From Thalassomonas actiniarum (GTDB lineage Bacteria; Pseudomonadota; Gammaproteobacteria; Enterobacterales; Alteromonadaceae): a DNA stretch of 64,000 nucleotides. Shown in pieces: positions 45,342 through 55,811 of the stretch. The stretch covers positions 620,001 to 684,000 of the forward strand of contig NZ_CP059736.1 of NCBI RefSeq assembly GCF_000948975.2, in the 5' to 3' direction. The notes under the pieces are model-generated. The model did no database searches, was not told the origin of the DNA, and was given only the letters and a program-made list of their open reading frames with translations. The number at the start of each line of letters is the position of its first letter. Within the stretch, counting starts at the first letter, position 1. A program made the position numbers and the translations under genes.

Positions 45342-47255
45342 ATGCGCACCCTTTTTTTTCTCATCATATTATTGATGAATCCTGCTTACCTCTATGCTCA
45401 ATCACAACAACTACCACTGGAAGCATATGGCAAACTAGCCAATAAAAGTATGATGGTTATCTCTCCAAATGCTCAGCGAATGGCCTATAGAGATACCTCC
45501 AATAACCGAGACCTGATGATCGTCATCGATTTGAAAACGAAGTCACTATTGACGGCAATTGATGCATCTAAGGTTAATCCTGACAATGTTTACTTCATTG
45601 ATAATGAAAGACTTATCTTTGTAGTTTCGGATAATAAACACCTTTGGGGGTATAGTGGACGACATGATATCAGTATGGCTTTTGCCTATAACTTAACATC
45701 AAATGAAATGCACCAACTGTTGATCCCTGGTTATGGTATACATGATGGCCAGACCCAATTGGGGAAGGTGATCGGCATTTCCGCTGATAAAAAATACGCC
45801 TATATGCCGGCTTATAAAAGTGTTGGCTCATATAACTTGTATAAAGTTAATTTAGAGCGTAAAAAAAAACCTAGGTTATACAGGCGCGGAACTGCTGACA
45901 CGATAGACTTTTTCTTAAATGAAAATAATGAAGTCATTGCCCGTGAACGCTATAACAATAAGAAAGATTTGCACAGGGTTGAGGCCCTGATTAACGATAA
46001 GTGGAAAGAAATATTTCGGGAAGAAACCGCTTATCCGACAAAAACATTCAGTGGCGTAACACCTGATCGCAAAAGTTTAGTCATGATAAGTCAAGACAAA
46101 GAGCATGGCCGATGGGCTTATTACACTATGTCTCTGGCTGATGGTAAAATTTCAGGGCCAATATTTAGTCACAAAGACAAAGATGTTGAACATGTGTTGA
46201 CAGATATTAAACGCGTTGTCCATGGCGTACAATATTCTGGTTTTACACCGAGTTATGAGTTTTTTGACGAAACTTTGAATGCTCGTATGCGTGGTCTTAA
46301 AAAAGTCTTACCAAACAATACTTTTAAAATAACTGACCACACACCTGACTGGCAAAGCATGGTGTTTTATATGGATGGCGAACTCAGTTCCGGTGATTAT
46401 GTGTTATATCAAAACGGAGCTCTGGGGAAGTTAGCGGCGGCACGCCCAGAGATCCCGGGACAAGCTGTTCATCCGGTAACAGAGTATCAATTTAAAGCAA
46501 GAGATGGCTTAACGATACCAACACTGATCACCAGCCCCTTAGGCACAACGGCTAAAAGTCTTCCCGCTATTATGCTACCCCATGGCGGACCTGAGTCTTA
46601 CGATAAACTCGGCTTTGACTGGATGACACAGTACTTTGCAAGTCAAGGTTATTTGGTCATTCAACCACAATTTAGGGGGTCTAAGGGCTTTGGTCCAGAT
46701 CACTTGTTAAGTGGCAGGGGAGAATGGGGCCGTAAAATGCAAGATGACTTAACGGATGCCGTAAATCACCTGGCGGATAAAGGGTTGATAGATAAAAATC
46801 GCGTTTGTATCGTTGGCGCCAGTTATGGTGGCTATGCTGCATTAGCAGGAGCCACATTTACTCCCGATTTATATAAATGTGTCGTTGCTATTAATGGCGT
46901 GTCTGATGTGGAACGGATGTTAAGAACCGAAAAGCGCAATTATGGCAAAAACCATTGGGTGGTATCCTATTGGCAAGATGTAATATCAAAAGGAAATGTC
47001 GAAGAAGATCACTTGGAAAAGATATCTCCGATCAATCATATTGAAAAAGTCAAAGCACCTGTATTATTAATTCATGGTGAATTGGATCAAACGGTACCAG
47101 TAACACAATCTGAAGATATGTTTGATGAACTCGATGCCGCTGACAAAAATGTGACTTTTATAGAGCTGGAAGAGGGGGATCATAATTTGAGCAAAGGAAA
47201 GAACCGGCTCAAGGCATTAAAAGCTATCGATAAATTTATCAAACAACACATTTGA
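45342..47255 (+). CDS. Secreted prolyl-oligopeptidase-family serine peptidase (S9)
   Basis: This 637-residue peptidase has a signal peptide (1-19), a beta-propeller-like N-terminal region (about 30-370) and a catalytic domain. The triad is Ser494 in VGASYGGYAA, Asp582 in HGELDQTVP and His614 in EGDHNLS. It would cleave short peptides or remove acyl amino acids. It probably belongs to the S9C group. The gene has no strong ribosome site and lies downstream of the other S9-like gene. Confidence 0.92.
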   Translation: MRTLFFLIILLMNPAYLYAQSQQLPLEAYGKLANKSMMVISPNAQRMAYRDTSNNRDLMIVIDLKTKSLLTAIDASKVNPDNVYFIDNERLIFVVSDNKHLWGYSGRHDISMAFAYNLTSNEMHQLLIPGYGIHDGQTQLGKVIGISADKKYAYMPAYKSVGSYNLYKVNLERKKKPRLYRRGTADTIDFFLNENNEVIARERYNNKKDLHRVEALINDKWKEIFREETAYPTKTFSGVTPDRKSLVMISQDKEHGRWAYYTMSLADGKISGPIFSHKDKDVEHVLTDIKRVVHGVQYSGFTPSYEFFDETLNARMRGLKKVLPNNTFKITDHTPDWQSMVFYMDGELSSGDYVLYQNGALGKLAAARPEIPGQAVHPVTEYQFKARDGLTIPTLITSPLGTTAKSLPAIMLPHGGPESYDKLGFDWMTQYFASQGYLVIQPQFRGSKGFGPDHLLSGRGEWGRKMQDDLTDAVNHLADKGLIDKNRVCIVGASYGGYAALAGATFTPDLYKCVVAINGVSDVERMLRTEKRNYGKNHWVVSYWQDVISKGNVEEDHLEKISPINHIEKVKAPVLLIHGELDQTVPVTQSEDMFDELDAADKNVTFIELEEGDHNLSKGKNRLKALKAIDKFIKQHI

Positions 47256-47309
47256 GTCAGCTGATGACTCTCCTTGCTTTTCTGGATTGTGATGTTTGTA
47301 TATTAATCA

Positions 47310-47344
47310 CCCCGTTGACCCGTGATTAAAAGGGGCTAACGGGG
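47310..47344. terminator. Stem-loop between S9 peptidase and secreted protein genes
   Basis: CCCCGTT (47310-47316) and AACGGGG (47338-47344) pair perfectly with a 21-base loop, in the space between convergent genes. There is no T-run. Confidence 0.4.
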
Positions 47345-47464
47345 TACTCATCAATGAGAAAAACAGATCAGCTACGGCTTTGAATCTCGAAACTGAACAT
47401 AATGTGTTGTAAAGTCGCTATATCAAGTGCAATTTAAGCAGTAGCTGGGTTCTCAACTTTTTAT

Positions 47465-48094
47465 TTAGAAAGGTGAGCCAAAAAATAAGTCCATATTTAT
47501 TTGTTGAATTTCATTACCTAAGTCCGGTTGCAGCTCAATTCTCATCACTTTGCATTGACCATCATATACACCTTGCTTGTCGACTCTCAAACGCACATCT
47601 CTATATTTATTTGTCATTTCGCCATAGTCAGCCAGAAGCTCATTTCTGTTGTCTGAATCAACTCCTACGGCCATATCACTACAAGTAACAGTCATGTCGA
47701 CACCGTAGTAAAAGTTTTTTCCGGGTACAATGACATGCGGATATTCAGGTGGAATACTGATATAACAAAATTCAAAAAGAGTTTGTTCACGATAGTCTAT
47801 TGCCCCGCCAGGCATGTAATGTGGACATAAGCGAATGTCTGGCTGATAACCATTACCCCAAACATCCACATCCAGGTCGAATAAAAGAGCTTGTCCCTCA
47901 TCACCTCTAACTTGAAATTCAGCCACATAAGTATCTTTGGTAATGGGGCCGTATTCCCAGGAACGACCGGGGATTAGAGTAAAATCTGATTCGGTAAAGG
48001 TATAACGGTCACCAAAAAAAACAGTTGTATCACCCGCAGTTGCAGTGACGGAAAACAGACTAAAGATTAGCGGTAAATAGCTTAACAATTTCAT
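47465..48094 (-). CDS. Secreted protein of unknown function
   Basis: A 209-residue exported protein with signal peptide (1-20). The mature region is beta-rich, with about four cysteines (RLCPHY, EFCYIS, VTCSDM, GQCKVM), probably two disulfides. The start has AAGGAAG. I see no catalytic motif and do not recognise the family. Confidence 0.75.
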   Translation of the reverse strand: MKLLSYLPLIFSLFSVTATAGDTTVFFGDRYTFTESDFTLIPGRSWEYGPITKDTYVAEFQVRGDEGQALLFDLDVDVWGNGYQPDIRLCPHYMPGGAIDYREQTLFEFCYISIPPEYPHVIVPGKNFYYGVDMTVTCSDMAVGVDSDNRNELLADYGEMTNKYRDVRLRVDKQGVYDGQCKVMRIELQPDLGNEIQQINMDLFFGSPF

Positions 48095-48306
48095 TGAACT
48101 TCCTTATTTAGTTATGTGTGTTTCTCACAACAAAATTGTAACATTAATGTTGCAATTTTAATACTTAAAAGTAAATTCGTTATGGGTGGAACACGCAAGG
48201 TAGAACAATTGAGTGATGATAAAATACCGGAGGTGGGGGTGTTGATACCCATTAAGGCTCAGGAAGCAGGAGCTAATGGAGTATCAACAAAAGTTAAAAG
48301 TTAATA

Positions 48307-50655
48307 CTACAGCTCTTCCAATTCACCATTGGCCACCCTGAATTTATGCTGGTGTACCAGAGCCAGGAAATCTTCCGGGTTGTTATAGTAGCTGCGCTCA
48401 ACAATCCCGGCATTCTTCAACTTACTGTTAACATTATGGAAACTCACCAGCATCTCATCGGCGCTTACTTCAACAATGGCAACACCATGCTCCCACATAC
48501 GTGAAAACACCAGGTCGTCGCTGATATCATCGCGCTTGGTGGCACTTTCAGCCAAAGTGTCAAAATACACCGGCAAACTTGACAGCGCCGGGCTGACTTC
48601 GCCGGTTTGCGCCAACACCTGGTTCATACCATATTCCAAAAACGAACCAAATGTACCGGACGATACCGAAGAGGTAGTAAAGTTAAACGACTTATTGCCG
48701 GTCACACTGCTGGCTTTGTGCTCGGTTACGTAACAGCTGTGCACATCGCCGCCTAAACTTATCACGCCAAACTGACTGAGCACATCTTCAACAAAGGTCG
48801 ATTTATACTGCGGGAAGCCGTCCCACTGATCTGCTTCCAGGTAAAAGCGCTGCTTTAACGCTGCCGGTACTATATCTGAATCCAGCACCCCTTCAATCAG
48901 GGTGCCCGAGTCGGCGCGGCTGGCGGATAGATCAAATATTAACGGCGTAAAGGAGACCGAGCTGCCGAGCATTTTCCAGGTGCTACTTGATGTGGCAAAA
49001 GTTTGCCTGAGCCAGTCCGTCTGCGCATCATCAAAGCCACCCTGTACCGAGGTTCCCTGTAGCTGAGCAATATTTTCTTTGTAACCGGCATAGATATCAT
49101 AAGTGTCTTTGATCACAAAATAACGGCTGCCGAGGTAATTAAATAACGAGGTTTTACCTAAGGTATAAAACGCTATCCCTTGCTCGACACCGGTTTCAGG
49201 CAGGGCTGGTAATTGTTGAATGGCATGCTCCGCCGGTAGACTTTCCTGGGCGCCGGCTAATACCTGGTTCAAATAACTGGTGGCCAATTTGCCTTGCACC
49301 ACAGTAACAGCTCTTTGCTGTCCCTGGGCCAGGGCATCGGCTTGCGTAATATCGATTCTGGCCATGAGTTCCTGCATATATAAGCCGGTAAAGACCTCGA
49401 CAAAAGCAGCTTTGTAGGGAGCGTAAGCGGCATCATCGATATCGACATAAGGAGACATTTGTGCAACTACGCCATCCACCATGGCCTGCGGCATGCCACT
49501 TGCCAGTAAAAAACTGCTCAGGCTGGCCTGATCCATTTCAACGCCGCCGGGAAAAGCATCTTCGGGAATGATATGATCCGGGCGGTTGGTGCGAAAGTCG
49601 GTCATCGCCAGGTGCAGGTGTTTGCCGAAATGGAAATCACGGTAAATACGGGTATTAGGGTATAAATGGCTGTCGTCGATACCAAGCAAACCGGCCGGCA
49701 GGTCATCAGCAAGATGCGGCTGCTGATGATCGATCGGCATATATTCAAAATAGGCGATTTCGGAATTTTTCCTGCGCTGGGTTTGCTGTTCATCAGCGGC
49801 GCCGTCTAAATAAGTGGCGTGATCGCCCCAGCTGTCATCGGAAAATTCGTGATCGTCCCAGATGGCGATCATCGGAAAACGCTCATGTACTTTTTGCAGC
49901 AATTCATCGGTGCGGTAGGTTTTATAGAGCTGGCGGTAATTATCCAAACTGTTGGCCGCCTGGGTCGCGCTTTCCCCCACGCCGACGGTTAAGACACCTT
50001 CCTGATCGGTAAAGGTAATGCTGCGCTCGCTACCGGTATTCTGGAACAGGGCATCGCCTGTGGTCTCATAAATATAATCGCCAAGATGGATGATAAAATC
50101 GAGATCATCGTTATCCAGAATCGATAAATAATTGTTGTAATAACGGCCGATATAATCCTGACAGGACACATAGGCAAACTTAACATTAGTATCGGCGTCT
50201 ATTGCCGGTGCGGTTTTAGTTCTGCCGGTGCGGCTGGCGTAGTTGCTGCTGCCGCTTTGGTAGATAAAGCGGTAGTAATAATGCTGGCCGGGTTTAAGCT
50301 CGGTAACACGAATTTTCAGACAGTGATCTGAGCTTGCCAGGGCGTCGAAGTTTTCTTCTACCACCAAAGTGTTGAAGGCTTCATCTGTGGCTACCTGCAG
50401 CATTAAGGGGATGTCTGCTTCAGTGCCTGTATCTATCCGGGTCCATAAAATCACAGAGTCAGGTCTGGGATCGCCGGATACCACAGATTGCGGAAAGTAC
50501 TCGCTGCCATCTAGGATGCTTGGCGTAACCGGGGCGGGATCGGTTTCAGATTTATTGGCACTGCTTGAGCCGCCACAGCCCACCAGGCTTGAACTGACCA
50601 CAGCACCGGCGCTGATCACCAGGGTTTTGATAAATTTTCGACGGTTATAAACCAT
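48307..50655 (-). CDS. PhoD-like alkaline phosphatase / phosphodiesterase
   Basis: This 782-residue exported enzyme has a twin-arginine signal (RRKFIKTLV) and then a lipobox-like VGCGG, as in PhoD proteins. The PhoD N-terminal domain includes SGDPRPDSVILWTR. The metal-binding motifs are YVSCQDY, HLGDYIYE and AIWDDHEFSDDSWG. It would release phosphate from nucleic acids, teichoic acids or lipids outside the cell. It is longer than Bacillus PhoD, with insertions of about 200 residues between motifs. The start has AGGAAGGAAAA. Confidence 0.9.
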   Translation of the reverse strand: MVYNRRKFIKTLVISAGAVVSSSLVGCGGSSSANKSETDPAPVTPSILDGSEYFPQSVVSGDPRPDSVILWTRIDTGTEADIPLMLQVATDEAFNTLVVEENFDALASSDHCLKIRVTELKPGQHYYYRFIYQSGSSNYASRTGRTKTAPAIDADTNVKFAYVSCQDYIGRYYNNYLSILDNDDLDFIIHLGDYIYETTGDALFQNTGSERSITFTDQEGVLTVGVGESATQAANSLDNYRQLYKTYRTDELLQKVHERFPMIAIWDDHEFSDDSWGDHATYLDGAADEQQTQRRKNSEIAYFEYMPIDHQQPHLADDLPAGLLGIDDSHLYPNTRIYRDFHFGKHLHLAMTDFRTNRPDHIIPEDAFPGGVEMDQASLSSFLLASGMPQAMVDGVVAQMSPYVDIDDAAYAPYKAAFVEVFTGLYMQELMARIDITQADALAQGQQRAVTVVQGKLATSYLNQVLAGAQESLPAEHAIQQLPALPETGVEQGIAFYTLGKTSLFNYLGSRYFVIKDTYDIYAGYKENIAQLQGTSVQGGFDDAQTDWLRQTFATSSSTWKMLGSSVSFTPLIFDLSASRADSGTLIEGVLDSDIVPAALKQRFYLEADQWDGFPQYKSTFVEDVLSQFGVISLGGDVHSCYVTEHKASSVTGNKSFNFTTSSVSSGTFGSFLEYGMNQVLAQTGEVSPALSSLPVYFDTLAESATKRDDISDDLVFSRMWEHGVAIVEVSADEMLVSFHNVNSKLKNAGIVERSYYNNPEDFLALVHQHKFRVANGELEEL

Positions 50656-50719
50656 AATATTTTCCTTCCTGCCTGTTGTTATATTTGTTTGAGTTATTGT
50701 TATAAATTGGCTGCCGAAA

Positions 50720-52324
50720 TTATTCGGGATAGCCGGTTATTTTCTTAATTTGTTGATAAATAGTTTTTAATTGCCGGTACATTTTCCGGTAAACCTGACG
50801 GTATAACTTGTTATATAAAGCCACATCTTGCTTGTTTGGGGTAAAGGTTTGCTCTATGCGGGTCATCGCGGCTATCGCCTGTTGGTAATCGCTAAAATAA
50901 CCACAACCGACGGCGGCATTGATGGCGGCGCCCAATCCCGATGTTTCATAGGTATGGGGGCGGCAGGCGGGCAGGTTAAAAATATCAGCCGTAAGCTGCA
51001 TCGCGGCGTCCGATTGCGAGCCGCCGCCGGAGACCATCAAGCGGGTGATTTTTTTACCCTGGCGCTTTTCCAGGGTTTCCTTGCCTTCCCTTAACGCATA
51101 AGCCAGGCCTTCGAGGATAGAGCGGTAAATGTGGGCCCGGGTATGGACGTCGCCAAAGCCGATAATGGCGCCTTTGGCTTCGAGGTTTTTAAGGCCCGGC
51201 GACCAGTAGGGCTGCAACATCAAGCCCATAGATCCCGGCGGTACCTGGCCCACCAGCTCATCAAATAAACTTTCCGGACTGACGCCAAGCTCTTTTGCCC
51301 GCTCCATTTCCCTGAGGCCAAATTCCTGCTTAAACCAGTTCACCATCCAGAAACCGCGGTAGATCATCACTTCGCTGTTATATTGCTTTGGGATCGCCGA
51401 AGTGTAAGGGGGAATAAAAGGCTGGGGCTCAACATAGCGGGCGTTATTGGTATTGATGGTGGCGGTGGTGCCATAGCTTAAACTGGCGGTTTCCGGGGAA
51501 ATACAGCCTGATCCCAGTACTTCGCAGGCTTTGTCCGAAGCGGAGGCGATAAGTTTAGTACCAACTTTTATACCGGTAAATTCAGCGGCCTGTTCGGTAA
51601 TTTCCCCTAATATTTCCCCCGGTTTGACCAGCTCAGATAACATGCTCTCTTTCACCGGCAGCGCATGCCATTTCCAGTCGCTCCCGCTGGCCCAGCGCTG
51701 CTTTTTATAATCAAAAGGCAAATAAGCGACGATGCTGCCAACCGAGTCTTTAAAATTTCCGGTCAGGCGATAAGTGAGATAGCCGGACAGTAATAAAAAC
51801 TTATCGGTATTTTGCCAGATCTCCGGCTGGTTTTGCGCCAGCCAGTTGGCCTGGGCTTTGCGGCGGAAATAATCGATCACCTGGGTCTGTCGGATACAGG
51901 AAAAAATCAGACGCCAGTACCAGGGCATCTGCTCTTTAATCTCTGCCAGGCGCTGATCCAGCCACAAAATCGCGGGCCGCAGCGGCTGGCCATTTTTATC
52001 GAGATTGATCACGGTTCCCCGCTGGGTAGTGACCGTCACCGCAACTACTTTTTCCCGCAGGTTTTGCTCAATAACATCTTGCTGCTGCCAAAGGGCCTGG
52101 CAGGCTTTGCCCAGCATTTGCCAGAAATAGTCCGGCTCCTGCTCCGCCCATCCGGGGTTTCTGGAAAAATAGGCTTGAAGTTCAATCCGGCTTTTTGCCA
52201 CCAGGTTACCTTTAAGATCAAACAGCAAGGCCCGGATACTCTGGGTGCCGTTATCCAGGGTTAAGATGAGTTTTTCCTGCTCGGGAATACTGATTGCTGG
52301 CTGATGAGAAGTGTTATCTGTCAT
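50720..52324 (-). CDS. FGGY-family carbohydrate kinase
   Basis: This 534-residue kinase has the sugar-kinase ATPase fold, with LTLDNGTQSIRALLFD at the N-terminus and SGGGSQSDAAMQL as the ATP-binding motif. FGGY kinases phosphorylate glycerol, ribulose or similar polyols. It is the third gene of a run with GlpD-like and alkyl-DHAP-synthase-like enzymes. Its substrate may thus be glycerol or a glycerol ether, which is an inference. Confidence 0.9.
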   Translation of the reverse strand: MTDNTSHQPAISIPEQEKLILTLDNGTQSIRALLFDLKGNLVAKSRIELQAYFSRNPGWAEQEPDYFWQMLGKACQALWQQQDVIEQNLREKVVAVTVTTQRGTVINLDKNGQPLRPAILWLDQRLAEIKEQMPWYWRLIFSCIRQTQVIDYFRRKAQANWLAQNQPEIWQNTDKFLLLSGYLTYRLTGNFKDSVGSIVAYLPFDYKKQRWASGSDWKWHALPVKESMLSELVKPGEILGEITEQAAEFTGIKVGTKLIASASDKACEVLGSGCISPETASLSYGTTATINTNNARYVEPQPFIPPYTSAIPKQYNSEVMIYRGFWMVNWFKQEFGLREMERAKELGVSPESLFDELVGQVPPGSMGLMLQPYWSPGLKNLEAKGAIIGFGDVHTRAHIYRSILEGLAYALREGKETLEKRQGKKITRLMVSGGGSQSDAAMQLTADIFNLPACRPHTYETSGLGAAINAAVGCGYFSDYQQAIAAMTRIEQTFTPNKQDVALYNKLYRQVYRKMYRQLKTIYQQIKKITGYPE

Positions 52325-52341
52325 TACTACTGGCTTCTTTA

Positions 52342-54060
52342 TTATTCTTGTATTACAAGAGCGGATTCAGGAGCTGAATTTTGCGCCGTATCTTTGGCCG
52401 GGCAGCTGTAGTTTTCCTGCCAGAGTCGCTTATAGCGCTTGGTTTCCAACTGCCAACGTGCCTCATCCCAGGGTAAAAATGCTGCGCACAGCTTTTTTAT
52501 ATCGCTAAGATAGTCAAGGGCGCCCTTGGGTAAAACATTACCTAAACGGGTACGCCTGAGCAAGAGATCATCTAAGTGCACCACTTGTTCATATTTTACC
52601 GCCCACAGCAGTTCCCCCCATATGTGGCGGCTATAAGAGATTGTCTGACAAAGCTCTTTGCCCTCTTCACCGGCATCAGCTTCGCCGGTACAGTTTTGGG
52701 CCGACAAAATTTGTTCGTTAAAAACCTGGCTGAGGGCGCCATAACAGGCATTGATCTGCTTTTGAATATGCCGGGGAAGCTTGGAGCTTGCAAGATAGTC
52801 CTTCTCGTTACCCCGTTCAAAAATAGGCTGGTTCAGTGACTTGTCATCAAGGCCAAAGTCATTTTTTACCTTATGCAAAACCTGTTGGGCGATTAATTTA
52901 AAGGTGGTTAACTTGCCCCCGGCAACGGTGATCAACCCCGGACTTTGCCAAATGCCGTGCTCACGTTTTTCTTTAGAAGGGGAGATAAGGCCGCCGCTGG
53001 CGATCACCGGCCGAACGCCCGAATAACTTGAGATAACATCATCGGCGCTGATCTTCAGCGAAGGAAACTGATGTCTGATGCACTGCATCAAGTAATCAAA
53101 TTCCTGCGAGCTTATCTGCGGCTCAAAATTGAGATCCTCATGGTGCTCAACATCTGTAGTGCCGACCACAGTCACATTCTGCCAGGGGTAGATCTGTACT
53201 GGCCTTTTATCTTTGGGGTGTAATACCGCTATTACGCTGGCAACCGGCAAGCGCCAGCTCGGCAGGATGATGTGGCTGCCCCGCAGTGGCCGCATTTTAA
53301 AAGGCAAGGCTTGTTTGTCCGGGGTCGGTGGTATCAGCGCATCTGACCAGGCCCCGGTGGCGTTAACGACCACCTTGGCGTTAATGGTAAAGGTTTGGGC
53401 ATTTTCTGCCGCCTGTACTTTCACCCCGGTCACTTGCTCACCGGGGGTGAGCAAATCAAGCACTTTGACATAGTTAACCGCCTGCGCCCCCAGTAACTTG
53501 GCTTCCTGGATTAACCTTTGCACCAGGCGGGCATCTTCGGTCAGGGCATCGCTGAATTGGCTGCCACCGAGCAACTCCTGCTCTTTGGCCTTGGGCACTA
53601 AGCTCAGGTATTTTAACTTCGACCAGAACTTATGCTTTTTGATCCCGGCAAAAACATCATAAACGGCCAACAGCGCGTTAAAAAGCCAGGGCCAGGGAAA
53701 CTCACGCTGGTAATGGCTCATCACAAAGCTGTGATCGGTAACCAGATCCTGCGCCTCTTTGAGCAGTTTTTGCCGCTCCCTTACCGACTCTACCGTCAAT
53801 TTAACCTGTCCCTGGGCCATATACCTTAAGCCGCCGTGCACCATTTTTGAGGAACGGCTGGAGCTGCCCCAGGCAAAATCCTTTTGTTCTAACAGCAGCA
53901 CCTTAAGTTTTAACTGGCTGGCGAGTTTTAAAATACCGGCCCCGGTGATCCCCCCGCCGATAATAATCATATCCCAGCACCGGCCGTCTTTAAGTTCGGC
54001 TAGGCGCTGCTGGCGTGTCATCTGAAAATTTGATGACAGGGGGGCAAATTCATTAGTCAT
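52342..54060 (-). CDS. GlpD-like FAD-dependent glycerol-3-phosphate dehydrogenase
   Basis: The 572-residue flavoenzyme carries the FAD motif IIIGGGITGAGI and the GlpD hallmark SSSRSSKMVHGGLRYM, with the C-terminal helical domain. It would oxidise glycerol-3-phosphate to DHAP at the inner membrane. Its start ATG overlaps the end of the upstream gene by eight bases (ATGACTAA), so the two are translationally coupled. The FGGY kinase starts 17 bases downstream of its stop. Confidence 0.92.
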   Translation of the reverse strand: MTNEFAPLSSNFQMTRQQRLAELKDGRCWDMIIIGGGITGAGILKLASQLKLKVLLLEQKDFAWGSSSRSSKMVHGGLRYMAQGQVKLTVESVRERQKLLKEAQDLVTDHSFVMSHYQREFPWPWLFNALLAVYDVFAGIKKHKFWSKLKYLSLVPKAKEQELLGGSQFSDALTEDARLVQRLIQEAKLLGAQAVNYVKVLDLLTPGEQVTGVKVQAAENAQTFTINAKVVVNATGAWSDALIPPTPDKQALPFKMRPLRGSHIILPSWRLPVASVIAVLHPKDKRPVQIYPWQNVTVVGTTDVEHHEDLNFEPQISSQEFDYLMQCIRHQFPSLKISADDVISSYSGVRPVIASGGLISPSKEKREHGIWQSPGLITVAGGKLTTFKLIAQQVLHKVKNDFGLDDKSLNQPIFERGNEKDYLASSKLPRHIQKQINACYGALSQVFNEQILSAQNCTGEADAGEEGKELCQTISYSRHIWGELLWAVKYEQVVHLDDLLLRRTRLGNVLPKGALDYLSDIKKLCAAFLPWDEARWQLETKRYKRLWQENYSCPAKDTAQNSAPESALVIQE

Positions 54061-55648
54061 CGAGTAAGGTGCCCGGGTTCAACTGTTTATGGGGATCAAA
54101 ATGCTGGCATAACTTGGCAATCACATTCATGCCCAGCTCGCCCTTTTCCTGCGACAGGTAAGGGGCGTGATCTTTACCAACCCCGTGCTGATGGCTGATG
54201 GTGCCGCCATTATTGACGATGATCTCACTGGCGTTGTGTTTAAGTTGCTGCCAGCGCTCCAGCGTTTGCTGATAATCCTTGCCATTGCGGTAGATATAAG
54301 TGGTGTATAGGCTGCAACCTTGCCCGTAGACATGGGATAAATGGGTAAAGACATGAATATTTTCATCTTGCCCGGCCAGGGCCTGGGAAAGGCCGGTTTC
54401 TATCCGCAGCATCAGGGCATCAACATTGCCCCAATCGGTGGCGGTTTCCAGGGTGTCCACCACATAGCCCTGCTGCCATAAGGCATCCCTTAAATACGGG
54501 AAGCGGAAACGGTTTTGCTGCCACTTTTTCCCGAGCAGCTTGCCGGTTGAGACCCCGCAAAACTTACCCAGCTGCTTTTTCAATTGTTTTTTACTGGCTC
54601 CAAGCTGGAGTTTGCTGCCGGTGATACCTAAGGTCAGCATACATTTATTGTCTTTACAGCCGCGCAGCGCCAGATAACGTTCAAGCCACTTGATGCCGTT
54701 TTCATGTCCGGCGAGTTTCAGCTGGGTTTGGGTTTCAACAGCGTTACTTACCCTGAGCATGGAAAGGGGAATACGGCTTTGTACTACCTGCTTGCAAAAT
54801 CCGGCGGCTTGTTGCCAGCTTGGGAAGAAAAACACCGAAAATTCTTCATGCTCCGCCAGCTTGCTCACCCTGACCTTGATTTCCGTTAAAATACCAAAAC
54901 GTCCCTCGGAGCCGAGTAATAACTCCCTTAAGTCAGGTCCCGCCGAAGAAGCCGGGAAAGTGGGCACATCCATGGAGCCTTCGAAGGTTTCCAAATTGCC
55001 GCCGGCAAACATCTGCTCTATCCGGCCATAACGCAGCGACTGCTGGCCGCTGGAGCGGCTGGCGACCCAACCGCCGATGGTGGAAAGTTCAAACGACTGG
55101 GGAAAATGTCCCAAGGTATAACCTTTGGCCCTGAGCTGGGCTTCCACCATGGGACCCGGGGTGCCGGCGCCGAAGGTGGCGATATTGCTGTCGGGATCTA
55201 AATCCAGCAGCTGGTTCATATGCCCCATATCCACGGTAAGAATCGGCCGCTTGGATATTTGCGGATTGATGTGTCCGGCAACACTGGTGCCGCCGCCATA
55301 GGGAATAAGTTCAACATCATACTTGCGGGCATAAGCCAAAATGTCTTTGACTTCCTGGCGATTTTTCGGAAAACAAACGCCGTCTGGAAAGGCATGGATA
55401 TCGCCGCTGCGCATCGCCAGCCAGTCGGGTAGGGACTGGCCGCGGGCATGGCGTACACGCTGTTCTTTATCCAGGGATATAAGTTTGTGCTCAGCCAGGC
55501 GGCTGGCAGGCACTTTATCCATTACCTGCTGCAGACTGGCATCGGCCAGGCAGTCGGCCTTGCCTATCAAGCTTTGTAAAAACTGCCCCGCAGACTGAGG
55601 TAACTCCATGCTGGTACTTTCATCACCCCAGCCATTCCAACGTCTCAT
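54053..55648 (-). CDS. FAD-linked oxidase, alkyl-DHAP-synthase-like
   Basis: The 531-residue flavoenzyme has a vanillyl-alcohol-oxidase-type FAD domain (PYGGGTSVAGHINPQ). It closely resembles alkyl-DHAP synthase: LGHFPQSFELSTIGGWVASRSSG, AGPDLRELLLGSEGRFGILTE, and the late NNGGTISHQHGVGKDH with its histidines. Alkyl-DHAP synthases make ether lipids by swapping acyl-DHAP's acid for a fatty alcohol. Here it begins an operon with GlpD-like and FGGY genes, under the divergent AraC regulator. Related bacterial enzymes may instead oxidise hydroxy acids or glycerol ethers. Confidence 0.85.
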   Translation of the reverse strand: MRRWNGWGDESTSMELPQSAGQFLQSLIGKADCLADASLQQVMDKVPASRLAEHKLISLDKEQRVRHARGQSLPDWLAMRSGDIHAFPDGVCFPKNRQEVKDILAYARKYDVELIPYGGGTSVAGHINPQISKRPILTVDMGHMNQLLDLDPDSNIATFGAGTPGPMVEAQLRAKGYTLGHFPQSFELSTIGGWVASRSSGQQSLRYGRIEQMFAGGNLETFEGSMDVPTFPASSAGPDLRELLLGSEGRFGILTEIKVRVSKLAEHEEFSVFFFPSWQQAAGFCKQVVQSRIPLSMLRVSNAVETQTQLKLAGHENGIKWLERYLALRGCKDNKCMLTLGITGSKLQLGASKKQLKKQLGKFCGVSTGKLLGKKWQQNRFRFPYLRDALWQQGYVVDTLETATDWGNVDALMLRIETGLSQALAGQDENIHVFTHLSHVYGQGCSLYTTYIYRNGKDYQQTLERWQQLKHNASEIIVNNGGTISHQHGVGKDHAPYLSQEKGELGMNVIAKLCQHFDPHKQLNPGTLLDD

Positions 55649-55711
55649 ACCCGTACACCTAACTTTTAATTGATTACGGCTTATGATAAAACACTTGTTT
55701 GATGGAAATAA

Positions 55712-55748
55712 TGTCCTAAAAAGACACCCAAGGTGACATTTCGGGACA
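55712..55748. promoter_or_regulatory. Twin AraC-type site between divergent operons
   Basis: TGTCCTAAAAAGACA (55712-55726) and, inverted, TGTCCCGAAATGTCA (55748-55734) share TGTCC-YRAAA. They lie in the divergent region between the alkyl-DHAP-synthase-like operon and the AraC gene. The two half-sites may bind the AraC protein. Confidence 0.5.
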
Positions 55749-55811
55749 GCTTTTTTGGGTTAAGAAAATGGCTAGGCCACAACAGAAATTCAAGCATATA
55801 AGACAAGGGCG

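Noticed and set aside
48182-48304. 40-codon plus-strand frame between two minus-strand genes
   Set aside because: No ribosome site and no recognisable pattern.
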